NCBI GenBank assembly: GCA_004369085.1
Contig: ML210161.1
Coordinates: forward strand, 1 to 64,000
DNA: 64,000 bases
Source of the DNA: Coprinopsis marcescibilis
Lineage: Eukaryota; Basidiomycota; Agaricomycetes; Agaricales; Psathyrellaceae
Direction of reading: 5' to 3'
Shown here: one piece after another, positions 47,179 to 59,893 of the stretch
How the letters are laid out: each line of letters opens with the position of its first letter
Position numbering within the stretch: position 1 is the first letter of the stretch
Translations under genes and position numbers: made by a program
Notes under the pieces: generated by a model
Told to the model about the DNA's origin: nothing
What the model saw: only the letters and a program-made list of their open reading frames with translations
Databases searched by the model: none

Positions 47179-49627
47179 ATGTCGGCTTTTGAGTTTGTAA
47201 GTGCTTTGGATCCCCCAGTCCTACCCGTTGCTCATCCCAGGGAACGATCAGGCCTGCGTTACTCAGACAGTGAACCCTATGTCAAGCGATGTGAGCGAAA
47301 ATCTCGCTAATCATCTGTGTGCGTCCACTGACTGCCTCGTTGCACAGTCGTTCGAACGGACGGTATTTAAGCCTGCACCCAAGCGCTTCACCATCGAGCT
47401 GTTGCCGCCAACGAGGAGCAGTGAGTTGATCCGTACACTATCAGCGTCCGTGCCTCATGCCCTGTGCCCACAGGCAACTCTTATCACCACGGCTTGCGCA
47501 TCTGCCCCATCTACAAGGGGGACCGCTCATCTACGGGATCCCAGGCTTCAAACAACCATGAATACGATATCTGGCGTCGGTGGGAAGATTGCTTGGCTCT
47601 CCAAGATACACTAGAGAAGGAATACAGCCGGGGCGCCCGCGAAAAGCGAACACGGCTTGCGCAAGGAAAGGGCGTCAAGATGATAAACGGGATGTACAAA
47701 CAGGACATGGCATCGTCGTGGGAGTCCCTTCCCCCAGGTCCTGAACCCAACTCTGTCGCCCGCGATGTACACGCCTACCTCCCGCAGCTCACCAAGAAGG
47801 GTACATTCTTTCGCCCCAAGCCCGCCCTTGTGGAGAAGCGCCAACAGGAATTCCAAGCGCTCATCGAGTCGCTCATGAGTGATGACATGCCTGCGCTTAT
47901 CAAGGAAATTCGTGCCAGCAGAGCTATCACCGATTTCTTCGGGTTCTGGCGGAGAGACGTCGAGATTGAAGAGAAAATGCGCAAAAAAAACCCAGCTCCT
48001 CGATCCTCCATTACCAACAGCGTCTTTTCGTCCTATTTTTCATCGGGCTCTTCCATCTATTCCTCCTCCGGATCTACATTCAGGACCGCTGCCGGCTCGA
48101 CAGCCTCTTTCATCACTGCGAACACAACATCACCTACCAAGACCGTCTCCTCCGGATCTACAAGGACAAGAAGATCGTCGCAACGCTCAACGAGCGTCGA
48201 CACCGTGGAAGCTCCGAAATCTCAGCAACGGCGGAGACCCATTTCTTCTGGCTCTTCCTCACAATCAGATGACGTGCCTTCGGATAGTTCGTACACTGCT
48301 GCATCATCCCATCCTCGAATCGCTGCTGAGGAGCGTCCATTACAATTTGATTATGATCCAGCTCGACCCCAACCAACCAGCGCGGAATCCTCCCCCATTT
48401 CCGAATCCGCTCCTCGAGCAGCCGATATTTACCTAAAAGTGGCTCCTACGATTGGTGGTCAAGGTCCCATCCAGCTACGACGAAGGAACAAGTCGACCGA
48501 TAACTCTCGCAAGTCGAACCGGAATTGGTCAATATACGGTTCACCTCTCGTGCATAGCTTCGATTCCCCGGAGTCCATGACCCCAGCGAGTGAAATGACT
48601 AAAGGTGCGTTCCATGTTCGTCTCACAAGTAGCTAGGTCCTTACACATTCCAACCATAGATGATATCTCAATTCGCGAATCCTGGCGAAGCGCTTCCTCA
48701 GTCGGTTCCGCGGGGACATATCTCGATAGCCTCCCCATCCGTCTCCCCCGAGATATATTGGAGGACCGACTTTCGCTGTCTAGCATGTCCACATTCATGA
48801 CCAGTGATTCGGCGGACGCGGTTGTAAAGCGACCCAAGACACCTTCAACCCCTTCAACCCCCACAACTCCTTCTCCAAGGAGCTCATACAATCCCTCCCG
48901 CGCATCGATCCCCATTTCACTCTCAGACTTTGAAATGATGCCCTCACCCGCCAATGAGCGACTGTCCATGCTAGGTAACGTTTTTTTCCCCTATTGACTT
49001 TTCTTTTTCTGACCTCGTCCCACAGATGCGTTCCCTCGCCCTCTATCTTACGTTCCGGAAGTCGACAGCAGGCCAGAAACACCCACACAGGACTCCGAAT
49101 ACAGTGTGGAACCCACTCCCCGCTCCCCAACCCTTAGAAAAGACGGGAAGCAGCTTCCCTCAATCGTCATCCCACCTCTCCCCCAAACATCAGCAATCGA
49201 CTACGTTGCCCCACCATCACCCGCATACTCCGTCGCTTCCAGCACTTTCACCGTCTCTACGGTTGCGTCAGACGTTTCCTCCTCCACCATCTCTGATGCC
49301 AGCACCTCCTCGCCGTCATCTTCGCCTCAGAAGACCGGCAACATTTCTATCAAAGCCTCACACAACGGTTCCATCATCATGCTCAAAGTCGCGCAAGAGA
49401 TGGTATACTCAGAGGTCCGCCAACGCATCTACAACAAGTTTGTGGGACAGGAAGGCGTTCCGCTCTCCCAAAGCTTTTTGATCGTCTACTCGACTGTGAC
49501 TGGCAAGGATGCGCTGACACCGCCTGGAAGCCCTGCCATGATCATTTCGTGCGAAGACGACTGGAGGGACGTGCTCGAGATTTACGAGGGCCCCAAGCTC
49601 ACGCTTTCTATCGTTAGCCCAGCATAA
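47179..49627 (+). CDS. PX and PB1 domain protein
   Basis: Likely a signalling scaffold that binds phosphoinositides through PX and pairs with another PB1 protein. A short first exon (M-S-A-F-E-F) is followed by one or two small exons and a large exon ending near 48603; two more follow. PX-like features in the N-terminal third: F-E-R-T-V-F-K-P, R-F-T-I-E-L, then Y-D-I-W-R-R-W-E-D and L-Q-D-T-L-E-K-E-Y. The middle is long, Ser-rich and disordered. The C-terminal 90 residues have a PB1 fold pattern: I-S-I-K-A, M-L-K-V-A, Y-S-E-V-R-Q-R-I-Y-N-K-F and I-I-S-C-E-D-D-W-R-D. Exact exon 2 border is uncertain. Domain pairing recalls Bem1-type proteins, but no SH3 domain is seen. Confidence 0.74.
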
Positions 49628-50322
49628 GGCTGCGTTGACTTTTTTTCTGGTTATAATTTCGATTCGATGACAGCGCTGCATATCACATAACCACTCCACT
49701 CCTTTCGACACCTTTCTTCCAGCCTCTGGAACACTGAACTATCACGCTCATTTCTTTTCAATCTATTCCATCTGCAACTATCATTATTGCCCCCTCTCTC
49801 TCTTCTCTATCCTGTTCTGCTGTTTCGTCTCTTTCTCTGGCCTCGTCTTTTTCCTTTGATTCCATGATATCTTCGTCTTCGATTCGACTTTTCAACCGGT
49901 GCCACCTCTCGACTGGGATTATCGGCGGTATGACTGCACTGTATCAACTAGCATCCAATTGGTTTCCTCTCCTCGACAGGACCATCACACATTCTTTCCA
50001 CATCAACTTATTGTTTGACTTTTCGGTTTCTTCTTTTATTCAATGTTTCTCACTTAGATGATAATGATGACGTTGATGCTGTTGTTGTTGTATGTAGGAG
50101 TAGTACGACGAGACTGTACTTGTAAGGGAAATCATAACCTGTTGTAAAACTAGCTTGCAAAAGGCAATTAACACAAAATGACAGCGCGACAGATCAAGAC
50201 CGCGATACGTATGATACAAGGATGACTAGACAAACCGATAACATAGGCGTATCGGGGCCACGTGGGAGAAGCTGTCCAGAAACACATATGGTTAGACGGA
50301 CCATGGAGATTAACTGGCCACG
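49628..50322. other. Intergenic, convergent 3' regions
   Basis: Pyrimidine-rich 3' region of the PX/PB1 gene and 3' region of Arp10. No gene recognised. Confidence 0.5.
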
Positions 50323-52345
50323 CTATTGTCTCGAGCGTAATGGAGACCGGGTCCAATCTGGAAGCTGTGTCTTTGAACGGTTCGGGGAGGAATCAGCACG
50401 CGATCGGACCCCTTGGGTATCCCCTTCTTCCACCCCCTCGTCCCATTTCTCTCTTGCGACCTCTGCACCGCCTGTCTTCAATGACCTATTAATATGCCGA
50501 AGCAGCATGATGAGTGACCGGAGCATGAACAGCAGATTGGCTACATAAACGTACCCAGCTAAAGATCCACCAACCCATGCGAGCATTGCCGGTGAGAATG
50601 CCGGCCCCTTGCCTGCATTCACCCTTGCCCGCTCAGATTTTGTCGGAGGCGGACTCGGATTGTTGATAATAGCAAAGAACGGCGTCAAAGGGCGCAAACA
50701 CGCGTACTTGTCGTATTTAGGTGGTGGTGGCCGCTTTCCCTTGCCAGAGCGGGGGATATGAGAGGACGGTGGAGGCGGTGAGAGTGCTCGTATAATCTCT
50801 GCGTGCAAACGCGGTATGAACCCAGAGATCATGGCCGTCCCGCCGCTGACGAGGATGGTAGATGCGAGTGTTTTGCGCAAATCTACTGGGATCTAAGTAT
50901 GTACGCGTCAGTTGGTTGGGATTGCGTAGGCTTTGACTTGGGGACTGACTTTGAGCAGCACATCCAGAATCACTTCAGCCAAACTGCTCTCATCAATATC
51001 ACCCCTTTCGAACAGAACCTCGGTCGCCCTCTCGCGGATCCACCCAGGGATAAGCAGCATCCCCAGCCCAGTCCCTGTTTGTTGAGCCACCGGGGGTGTG
51101 ACCCTCATCTGCAAATCAGTCGCAGTCGAGCTCCTTTTATATACCCTCTCCAATGCCTGCAGAGTCCCTTGAGATTGGCCAGCCTCCTTCGACGACGATG
51201 CGTACGCCTGTGGGTTCGTAACGACCGAAAATTCTGACGACCCAGCTTGCGACGAAGTCACACTGTCAATCCTAGAAACATCGGATTCTGACTGGGTTCC
51301 TTCAGATGCGTCGACATCCATCTCGACGTCGCTGTCTGGCATGGCCTGGTCGTCCGGCACGGTGTGGTCTTCAACGGGATCCCCAACGAAACAGCACCGA
51401 GTCTTAATTTCTTCTACAACCTCTTCAGTGAGGACTTCAAGGGGGACACGGGTGGCGCGATTGGCGATGGGAACGCTCATGGCTGCGCTGAGAGAGGCTG
51501 GGGGCGGTAGATATGTAGCGAAAGTCAGGAGGAGGGCGCGGAGGTGTGCAGTTAGACGTGATCCTGCTAGTGGTGTGGTTTGGATCTTGGGGAACAACGG
51601 CCGTGCTGCGAATATCTAGTGACAAGTTGTTAGGTTGCGTTTCGATGGAGATAGCATGAATACTCACTGGAAGGGCTACAGATTCGAGATGTCCACAGTC
51701 AATGACCAGCCCTGTTATCCTTCCTACAGACATTAAAGATAGCAGGTGACTTGGCGCAAACGATACCGAAGGAACCTAAGTATATGCGTTAAACATAGCA
51801 TCTCTAGATAGAACGCATAAAGGCGAACCTGATTTTCGAAGAGAATACGAGCCATAGTGTCCTTGATGTACAAAGGCAGCAAGGGCGATTCAATCAGAAT
51901 AACCTTGCGAGCTTTAGGATCTGTTAACAACGAACTTTCATAAACCCATCAATGAAAAAGGAAGGCAAAGATGCTCCAAGACGTACTCATGAAACACTGA
52001 ACGAATAGCAGTCTGCAGACGAATTTCCAGCATTTTATCCTCTTCTGCCCTTGCCAGAGCATCCGACGCTCGTTCCAGCTTCCATAGACTCTCAGTTCCA
52101 CCTCCGGCCTTTACAGTCGGATGAAAGACATCTCGCGGCTTTCCTTCACCGCTGAATCCAACTTTCCATATCCGAGAACCTGGGTCGATTACAACGCGGT
52201 CCTCAACACCGTACAGGGAATGACGACGCGTCGTGGCATAATGTGGAGATGCCTGTGTCAAATGAGTTGCGCCAACCCTCGTGGTCGCTGGCGTTGTGGG
52301 GTTGAATGACGTTTTACCGCGGGGTGTTGTCGGAACACTGGACAT
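50323..52345 (-). CDS. ARP10: Actin-related protein 10 (dynactin pointed-end subunit)
   Basis: Actin-fold protein capping the pointed end of the Arp1 filament in dynactin, which drives dynein transport. Visible: V-V-I-D-P-G-S-R-I-W-K-V-G-F-S-G-E (phosphate-1 loop region), I-L-I-E-S-P-L-L-P, G-L-V-I-D-C-G-H-L-E (phosphate-2 loop), S-G-G-T-A-M-I-S-G-F, and W-V-G-G-S-L-A-G before the end. An acidic and Ser-rich insertion (about 60 residues) lies in the middle. The last intron is in frame, so the C-terminus S-L-K-T-G-G-A-E-V-A-R-E-K-W-D-E is joined. Another ATG at 52405 would add 20 residues. Divergence of the nucleotide loops from actin is typical of Arp10. Confidence 0.83.
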
Positions 52346-52544
52346 GGTTGTCGAAGTCGAAGAGTCGCGTCGAAGGACGAGGACGAGAATATTGATCCAA
52401 CTCATCTCCCAGCGGTCCGTCCCTACCGCGCTCAGTCAGGATATGAGGTTCACCCGAAACACACGTTTGCGTTTTCGAATGTTGCTATGTACAAATTCTA
52501 TGCAGAAATGCAATGATATAGATACAAATGTGATGTTCTCTAGT

Positions 52545-53873
52545 TTACTGTGACTGGAATCGCGCTGCCGCAATCATGAGTTGGAGTGCCCAATGTTCGA
52601 ACTGCTCTTTCGACATGAAGAGAAGAGCTTGTGAGATGACAGCCTTGGTAATCTGTGCTTGCATTCCCTGCGGATGTGAGTTGCGATAAGCAAGATGTTC
52701 CGAAGATTAGTAGACGAGCAATACGAACCTGGTACCAGCCCTTGAAGCCCTCTTGCCTCAGCACACGGGAGAGAATATCGATAGCACCAACATGTCGAGT
52801 GCGGTCGTGGTGGTATTTGTGGGGCTTGGGCAGCTCCGTGTGTTGCTCGACAGCATCTTCGGCATCAGCAGCACGTGCTTGTATCCTGACTTTCGCCATG
52901 ATATATGGGTAGGTCACCTATAAAACATGCTCCTAAGTAAATATCCAAGTGCAGGCTAGAACCAACTCACCACTGTAGCCAGAGTTTTGCTGATAGCACC
53001 AATGATGAACGAGAGGTAGGGAGACAACTTAGTTGCTCCACCTTGACCAAGAAGGACAATATTCTTCACCCGCTCGAAAACACCGTAGGTGATAGCAGGG
53101 TTCACGGTCAAAACGAGACCAGGCTTAATGCCTAGCCAGAGACCACCAACACCCTCCTCTTCCACAATTTCGCGTGCAACTCCAAGGAAGGAGTCGTCCG
53201 TCTTATTGTCGACAACAGATTCAAGTGGGACCTCCGCGCTGACTTGGGGGCGGCCAACCTGCTGCCTGGTAGCGATTACCGAGACCGGAATGGTGAAGAT
53301 CTGGGCCAATGCTCCAGCCATAGCACCGAGAAGGAGCTCTGCAGCTGTTGAGAGAACTGGGACCTTTGCGCCAGGTGGTAGCTTGCTCGTCAGACGCTTG
53401 ATGTATGTCAACCTGACGAACGAGTAGAAGAAGAAATATGCGTATTCTATCGCGCAAAATTAGGGTCCAACGGAGAACACGGAACATGGAAAGCACTCAC
53501 GCTGCGAGAATGTATTAAGCATAGTCGCTGCAAACCCGCGATAAAGCCCCTTGAATCCCTCGGTCTTGTACACCTTGGCCAACACGGACAACATTGAGGT
53601 ATCGACCTTGCCCTTCCCCTTTGGCAGAGCCTGTATCCGCGTCTTAGCGCTAAGTGAGGTTCAATAAAAGAACCGACAGTGACCGGGGAAGAAACGTACA
53701 CATCTAGAGGGTACACGACCCTGAAAGTGGGGTATTAGGATTCCGGAACAGTTGTCAAATGAATAGAGGCTATAAGTATGAACTCACGCAGTGCTAAAGC
53801 ATCCTCCCAATGCACCAGCCAACGCTGAGCCAAAGGGGGTGAGCTGCTGAACTGGCTTGGACTGGATGGGCAT
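52545..53873 (-). CDS. ANT1: Peroxisomal adenine nucleotide transporter (Ant1/PMP34 type)
   Basis: SLC25 carrier of the peroxisomal membrane exchanging ATP for AMP, needed to activate fatty acids inside the organelle. Three carrier repeats are visible: V-V-Y-P-L-D-V-A-K-T-R-I-Q, then T-I-P-V-S-V-I-A-T-R-Q-Q, then V-T-Y-P-Y-I-M-A-K-V-R-I-Q, each followed by an E-G-x-x-G-x-x-x-G type loop (E-G-F-K-G-L-Y-R-G, E-G-V-G-G-L-W-L-G, E-G-F-K-G-W-Y-Q-G). The second and third signatures are the variant forms seen in Ant1. About five exons; start at M-P-I-Q-S-K. Only 183 bp separate it from the divergent methyltransferase. Confidence 0.87.
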
Positions 53874-54056
53874 TAGGAACAGTAAGGACGACGAGAAGAC
53901 TCGGATATTTAGCAAAATATAAAGGGCACACAGTGCTACGCCCTGGGCCGGACGGGGTAAGGAAGGACCGGCACAACTGTCCCCGGTTTGCCATGTGAAA
54001 TACCGTGAATACCCCACGCCCAAACAAATATTCCCCCTTCCACATCTACCATCATC

Positions 54057-55152
54057 ATGAATCCAAATTTCCCTGAAAATCTCGACATAAAGCCCACAAG
54101 AAACGACCAGGAGCTGCGCTTTGGCCTCGAGGCCCAGCAAGACGCGATTAGGATCTATGGCATTGCTGGCAGAGTTTGGTAAAATCAGGCTCATCGATTC
54201 ACCGGCTGGTGTGCCCTCACCAGCGAAAGAACTTTCAGGGAGGCCGCATACGCAATGACCACATATCTAAATCCAACCTCGTCATGGTCATTTGACCCTC
54301 CTCCTTTCTTCAAGGACAAACCGCGTCCTTTCGCGATCCTTGAACTCGGTTCTGGCATCGGAGTCGTCGCGGCTCACGTCGCCAGAATCCTCGATCGCGA
54401 TGACCTCTTCATCGCAACAGACCTGCCAGAAGTGTGTGCACCTTCGCAGGGACATAGACCTTCCAATAATTGCAGCATCTAGGTTTGTCCCCTGCTGGAG
54501 CAGACTCTGTCGTCTGACAGTTCCCAAATCGTGGTCAGACCTCTCGCCTGGGGCAACGCTCACCACGCACACGAGCTGCTTAACACTGTCCTATCAGACC
54601 GACCGCAGCTTACGCACATCATCTGCAGCGATCTGGTATGTACAACTACCCCTCTCTTTGCTAGCTGTGGGGCAATTTCAAATACTCATCAGTTATCAGG
54701 TATATTTCCCGGAACTTCTCGCCCCCCTCCTTCGGTCTCTTCTTCACCTAACAAGCAAGAGATTCCTACAACCATCCTCAACGGAGTCGGAATCAGATCG
54801 TTCAGGGCCTATCGACAACAACACCTTCCAACCCCCAACCGTTATCGTCTCATATATGGTTAGGAGTTTGACGAAGGAGACACCCTTCTGGTCCGCTTTT
54901 GGCCTTTGGTTTGGCTTCATCCCCGTCCTTGTGAAGACGGACGCCAGAGAGGGCGAATGGGAACCCTTTGCTTCCAGCTTGGACGACCCCTGCTTCATAT
55001 TCCACGCCGAACGTCGCCCGCAGTCGCAACACTGGGATATCCCAGAATCAGATAAAGACCTGCTGGAAGGCGTCGGCGCGAACGGAACCTCGACAAGAAA
55101 AGGAGACCCGACGTTCGAGTCTCTGTTGATGCTCGCAATGAGCGTAGAGTAG
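54057..55152 (+). CDS. METTL21/EFM-like protein methyltransferase
   Basis: SAM-dependent methyltransferase of the Methyltransf_16 family, which modifies lysines on proteins such as elongation factors or chaperones. Four exons (54057-54178, 54224-54431, 54483-54635, 54700-55152) give 311 residues. SAM-binding motif I is I-L-E-L-G-S-G-I-G-V-V, the acidic motif A-T-D-L-P-E-V-C-P-L-L, followed by L-A-W-G-N and the C-S-D-L-V-Y-F-P-E-L-L block that stands in for the family D-x-x-Y signature. A late segment S-Y-M-V-R-S-L-T-K-E-T-P-F-W is typical. Substrate not readable. Confidence 0.87.
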
Positions 55153-55608
55153 TGTGTGTGATGCGTAGTGCGACCTATCTTTACCTCCATCTCAGAATTG
55201 CAGCGTACACGTATATCATGGAACCAAGAAATTCGATTGATTTGAATTAAGGACTGTTATAGTAAATGAGTGGTACGTCCAATGAATGGTACGAGTATGT
55301 AGTTAGCAGTGCTTGTGGTATGCATCTACTAGTTGTATAACGAATGAATGGCTAGTGCTACAATGGAGTGCAAAGAGTGGATGTGGAGTGGGCTGGGGGT
55401 ATTGATGTTCCTGTCCTGACAGGGGAATAAAAACCTGGGGTATAGGTGTTGATAACAAACGATAGCAAAAAGAAGTAGTAATAGAATTTGAGAGTGAAAC
55501 GAAATGGGATGGTGATGATCATGTGCAAGTGTGTGAGTGCGTGCGTGAGTGGTTGTTGCGTGTGGGTCGTTGTGCGTCCTGAGAGGCGATCGTGTCGAGT
55601 GCGTGAAT
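55153..55608. other. Intergenic, convergent 3' regions
   Basis: GT-rich low-complexity sequence around 55480-55580 next to the arrestin stop. No gene. Confidence 0.5.
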
Positions 55609-57188
55609 TTACAACATGGGGCAGAAGTAGCTCGCATGTGGTTCGTCGGGTCGTGAAGGAGAGTCGTAAGCCGGGGGCGCATACGCATTCGGCCGGGGTC
55701 CCTTTGCATACATAGTCGCAATCTCTACCGGTTCCGACACCAGGGCAGATGCGTCGGAAGAGTAGTTGGGAGCTTGGAATGGGCAAAGAACGACGGAATA
55801 CTAAAAACAACCCGTCAGTTCTTCTCTCAACAAAGAAAACGAAAGATGAACTTACCGAAATGCTGAAATGCGCAATCTCCGACGACGGCCGGAGATCCTT
55901 TGCAAGTCGGATTTCTCCCTCCAAATGTCTAGAGTATGTGTCGTTCCTGTTGTCCTGCGGGAGCCACCAGACAGCGGTGCCGACATCATCGACCGACTCG
56001 TTCCATGCGACTTCCCGCTTCGTTGCGGTAGCCCGGTTGTAGAACCGCACACGGCGTCGAAGCTTGACTACGATAGCGTTGGGTGATGAAAGAACATCGA
56101 GGACGGGGGATTCACGACCCTCAAGGGTGATGAAGCACGGGATGACACTGCCCCGTGTGTAACACAGAGGCCTTGTGATGGAGAGCTGAACAGCAAATCG
56201 AGTCAGATTATGTGGATTAATGGGCGGTGGGGGAGGTAATACGCACTGTGCACCGTGCTTCAATTGGACGTGTCTTGAACATAAGACCTCTGACTGAGAC
56301 AGGTCGAAGAGTCTTCCAGCCTTCTGGGTCCGAAGAAGGGATAGGTAGAGGCAGCTTCTCTTGGTAAACGAGTTGCCTAAGAATTGAAGGGGGTTCCGGC
56401 CGCGAGCTAGGGATGTATCCAAACGCAGTCTTGATCCTATATTTACCAGATAATTAGTGGAATGAAGAGCAAGGTCAGCGTAGAACACCTACACATTGTC
56501 GGATCGGAGCTTTCCCCGCGAAACAATGATAGCCAAGTCGTACTGGATGCTGACAGTTGTGAAGCGCTCCAAAAAGGTTTCTGGCAACTTGTACGAGCGC
56601 AAGTCTCCACCTCCTGAAGGAATCTCCACTGCCCGTGGAAGGCTAACCGACAGAGGCCATTCACAGTGGCCCAAGAGCTTCGTACTTGAAGCACCTTCTG
56701 AAGGTGATGGGACACGAGGGCTGTCCAGCGACTTGGACCAGATCGGGATAGTCTGGTTGAGAAACACGAACGATTCACTCGAGCTAGCACCAGAGATGAT
56801 GCGACCAGAAACCTACAGATACACATATCCAGTCAGCCTTCAAGCGCCCAGTGTAGCTTAACAAGAAACATACGATCGCGGTGATAGCCTGGATACTGTC
56901 ACCTCGCTCAGCCGTCAGCTCGAGCTTCCCGGTGATCTTCTCCTTCTCGAAAAAGGTGGGAAGTGATTTTGACGATTTAGCGCTGCTGAATAGTTTGAGG
57001 GTGATCCATGGTTTGTTCTTTCCATCTAGTAGCTCGAATGTGTGCTCGGTAGGCTCCCTGTGGGGCTGTGGAGGGGAGATGGAATGGCGGCGGCGGGAGT
57101 AGGCTGGCAACTCGGAGCCAGACAAAGGTACCTGACCAGGTCTGGAGGAGAATCTCCGATAGCAAGGAGGTGGGGACGACACGTCCAT
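55609..57188 (-). CDS. Alpha-arrestin with PPxY motifs (copy 1)
   Basis: Likely adaptor that brings a NEDD4/Rsp5-type ubiquitin ligase to plasma membrane transporters. The gene starts at the ATG at 57188. N-terminus: P-P-P-C-Y and E-L-P-A-Y-S. Arrestin-like N fold: K-I-T-G-K-L-E-L, then P-L-S-V-S-L-P-R-A-V-E-I-P and K-L-P-E-T-F-L-E-R. C fold: L-S-I-T-R-P-L-C-Y-T-R-G-S-V-I-P, D-V-L-S-S-P-N-A-I-V-V-K-L-R-R. C-terminus: V-E-I-A-T-M-Y-A-K-G-P, then Y-A-P-P-A-Y-D. The P-P-A-Y and P-P-C-Y elements fit the WW-domain binding pattern. Seven or so exons. Paralog of the next gene, same strand, 1 kb apart. Confidence 0.82.
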
Positions 57189-58217
57189 GAGGGGCTGAAT
57201 ATCCACACCATTGCATTGCGGTATGTCTATATAGCTGGGACCAGAATGCTGTTGCCAAGTTAGAACAACAAGTTAACCTCCTATTGTGGGCTGTACGCTA
57301 AAAGTGGATCAGCGGCAACAAGGTGGCGCTCGCTCAAATCTGGTTATTGTATGCGCCCGGAGCCTTTTGTGCGGTTCCCTCACACAAACGACCTCGTTAA
57401 TTGGGCAAGTCCTACATATATCGGACTCTTCACCCATTCGGCATCCACAAAGGGCTCTGTGCTTTGGGAAAGTCAGCAGGTATCGAAAATTTCTCGCGAA
57501 ATATAGCAAAAACAGCAAATTCCCAACGCACAGAGTGGGCAGCTCGAATTGCGATGCCGAGGAAGACTGCATTCTTCTCGCCCTGCTTGACGTTTTCACA
57601 ATAAATGAGGTGACACCATGCTCCTGTCGACTCTATCCAGGCTTTCCCCGAGTGACGTGCGGCTCCAACTAACCGCTGGAGTGCAGCGAATCGCCCTATT
57701 GTATGGAAGGGGCATGCAGATGGTCTTCGTCTCACGGACATAACAATAGCAGGCCCGGCTGACCACGAGCCAACAAACCACGAGTACTTCCTCGATCGAT
57801 TTGATGATTTGCTTCCATGAGCCCTGTTGTCTCTTTTCTTTCTCTTCACCCACTTGTAGCCGTCGGCTCGAGAGCTGCGGTCCGCAACAGAAGGGGAAAT
57901 AAACCAAGTTGACACCGATAATCAGCGTTGTCTCGGGAATCACCCAACTGTTTGTCTGACCATCTATTGTATGACCATCCAGTTGCTAGGGGTTTGGATG
58001 TACGATTAGTATTGTGTGCTGCTTGCCTCGAGGCTCAAAGAGAATAGACATGCGGTTTTTGTTACACCGAGACGCATACAAGTAGACGCACAGACCTAGG
58101 CCGTGATTATGTCCTGTCCAATCGTGCCATGATAAATCCCTAAAAATAAAGTGGAATACATGTCCGAAGTAGTATATGTCCATAATCATCACCAGAGAAA
58201 GACATATGAAAGCAATG
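57189..58217. other. Intergenic region between the two arrestin genes
   Basis: About 1 kb with no supported gene. The left end carries a TATATAG near 57228-57234, 40-46 bp before the arrestin 1 ATG. Confidence 0.45.
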
Positions 58218-59893
58218 TCAAAACGCGGTAGAGTTCAACATCATCCCGACACGGTCATCAGGGAGGTACCGTGTGTTGATATCTTCGTAGCTTGGAGGCG
58301 CGTACATCCTAGGATGTGGACCTTTCGCATACATGGTGGCGATCTCCACCGGAACAGACGCCAAAGGCTGGGTATCCTTGTCCAGAGCATCAAACGCAAG
58401 CGCGTCAAACGAAAAGAATGCGACAGAGTACTTCAAATTGACAATGTCAGCTGTACGCCGCAAAACATAAAGTCTATGTCGACGTACCTCTATCCGAAAG
58501 CCTCCAATCGCTGTGGTTGGCTTTAGATCTTTCCTGAGATGCAGTTCACCAGATAACCTTCGTCGATGGCGTGTATTAGCATCTACCTCTGCACAAGGCC
58601 ACCAAAGCGCTGATTGAGAATCTTCGAGCCCATCTTTCCATGCCAAGGGTTCAACCGATTTTTCTTGCCCCGCATGATATTTTATGACACGTCGCAGGCG
58701 GCATACGACTGATTTTGGCGAAGAAAGGAGGTCCAGAGCTTGTACGTCGTCAGACTTGAGTAGGAGGCTAATAGGAACTGCCGTCCCTCGAGTAAAGCAT
58801 AGCTGTGAAACCAATATTAGTTTTATGACATAATGCTGCATTCAAGTCGAGCATACTGGTGTGGCGACTGACAGCTGGATGAGGAATCGATTAAAATTCA
58901 ACGACATACATAACCTGGTTACTTACGATGCATTCAACGGTTGCTGAGCGGCCGAATAATCTACCCTTAACTTTGAACAAGTCGCTCGAGTGCCATCCAT
59001 CAAGGTCAATATCTGGGCTGGGAATTTGGTTGTGCTCCTGGTACGCATATTGCCGTAAAATCGAAGGTCGCTCAGGACGTATCAAGGGTATGTACCCAAA
59101 AGTGAGGTTGACTCTATGGACAGGGTTGATCAGTCTTGGCAAAAAGAAGAGAGAGAGCAACAAATTTAAATCACCGATAATCAGGCTTTAACCGGCCTCT
59201 TCGAATCCTCAGAGCAACTTCGTAGCAGATGGTTGCACGCGCATGGCGTTCCATAAATGTCTGTGGAAGCTTGAACACGCCAAGCTGTTTTCTAGGGCCG
59301 TATGGCAACACGACTTCACGTGGAAGGTCGACAGAGAACTGCCATTCATAGGACCCAGATAGTCTTGATGCATGCCCGACCGTGGATGGAGACGAGTTCG
59401 GGCTCTCCTGACTCGGGTATGGGTCCCCCATGGCAGGCGACCATATCGTTTTCTGTACATTGAGGAAAAAAAGCTGCTGATCCCCAGAGTTTTCGATGGA
59501 TATTAGTGAGCCTTTGACCTACCGAATAACAAGAATTTGGGTCAACTCGTGTTGTGAGCAAGGCGAGCAAAGTCTTACGGCTACAGATACTTCATTGATG
59601 GTCTGTGGTCTGTCGAGGTCAAGTTCCACCCGTCCGGAGATAGCCATACCCTCCACGAACGTCGGGGTGACCTTACTCAGGCCTTGGTTTGCGACCAGAA
59701 CCAAGTTTACGAGTGGCTTGCCTTTGCGTTTGAGAGCCGAGGTGAATTCTTTGTGGCTTGCGAAAGAGGCGCCAGAGTCTCTCTGGTTGTACGCTGGCAG
59801 CTGAGGTTCATCGTCGCCAGAGTGTGCTTCGGGGTCGGCGGAGTATGAGGGTGGCAGGGGTGGCGATACCACAGAAGCTTCTGAGAACATCAT
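58218..59893 (-). CDS. Alpha-arrestin with PPxY motifs (copy 2)
   Basis: Tandem paralog of the gene at 55609-57188 and same proposed role as Rsp5-type ligase adaptor. N-terminus has L-P-P-S-Y-S and Q-L-P-A-Y-N. Conserved blocks: A-I-S-G-R-V-E-L-D-L, F-S-V-D-L-P-R-E-V-V-L-P, K-L-P-Q-T-F-M-E-R, F-G-Y-I-P, L-S-V-A-T-P-L-C-F-T-R-G-T-A-V-P and D-L-L-S-S-P-K-S-V-V-C-R-L-R-R. C-terminus: V-E-I-A-T-M-Y-A-K-G-P-H-P, then Y-A-P-P-S-Y-E-D. Start chosen at 59893 to match copy 1; an ATG at 59935 would add 14 residues. Lower identity outside these blocks shows an old duplication. Confidence 0.82.
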
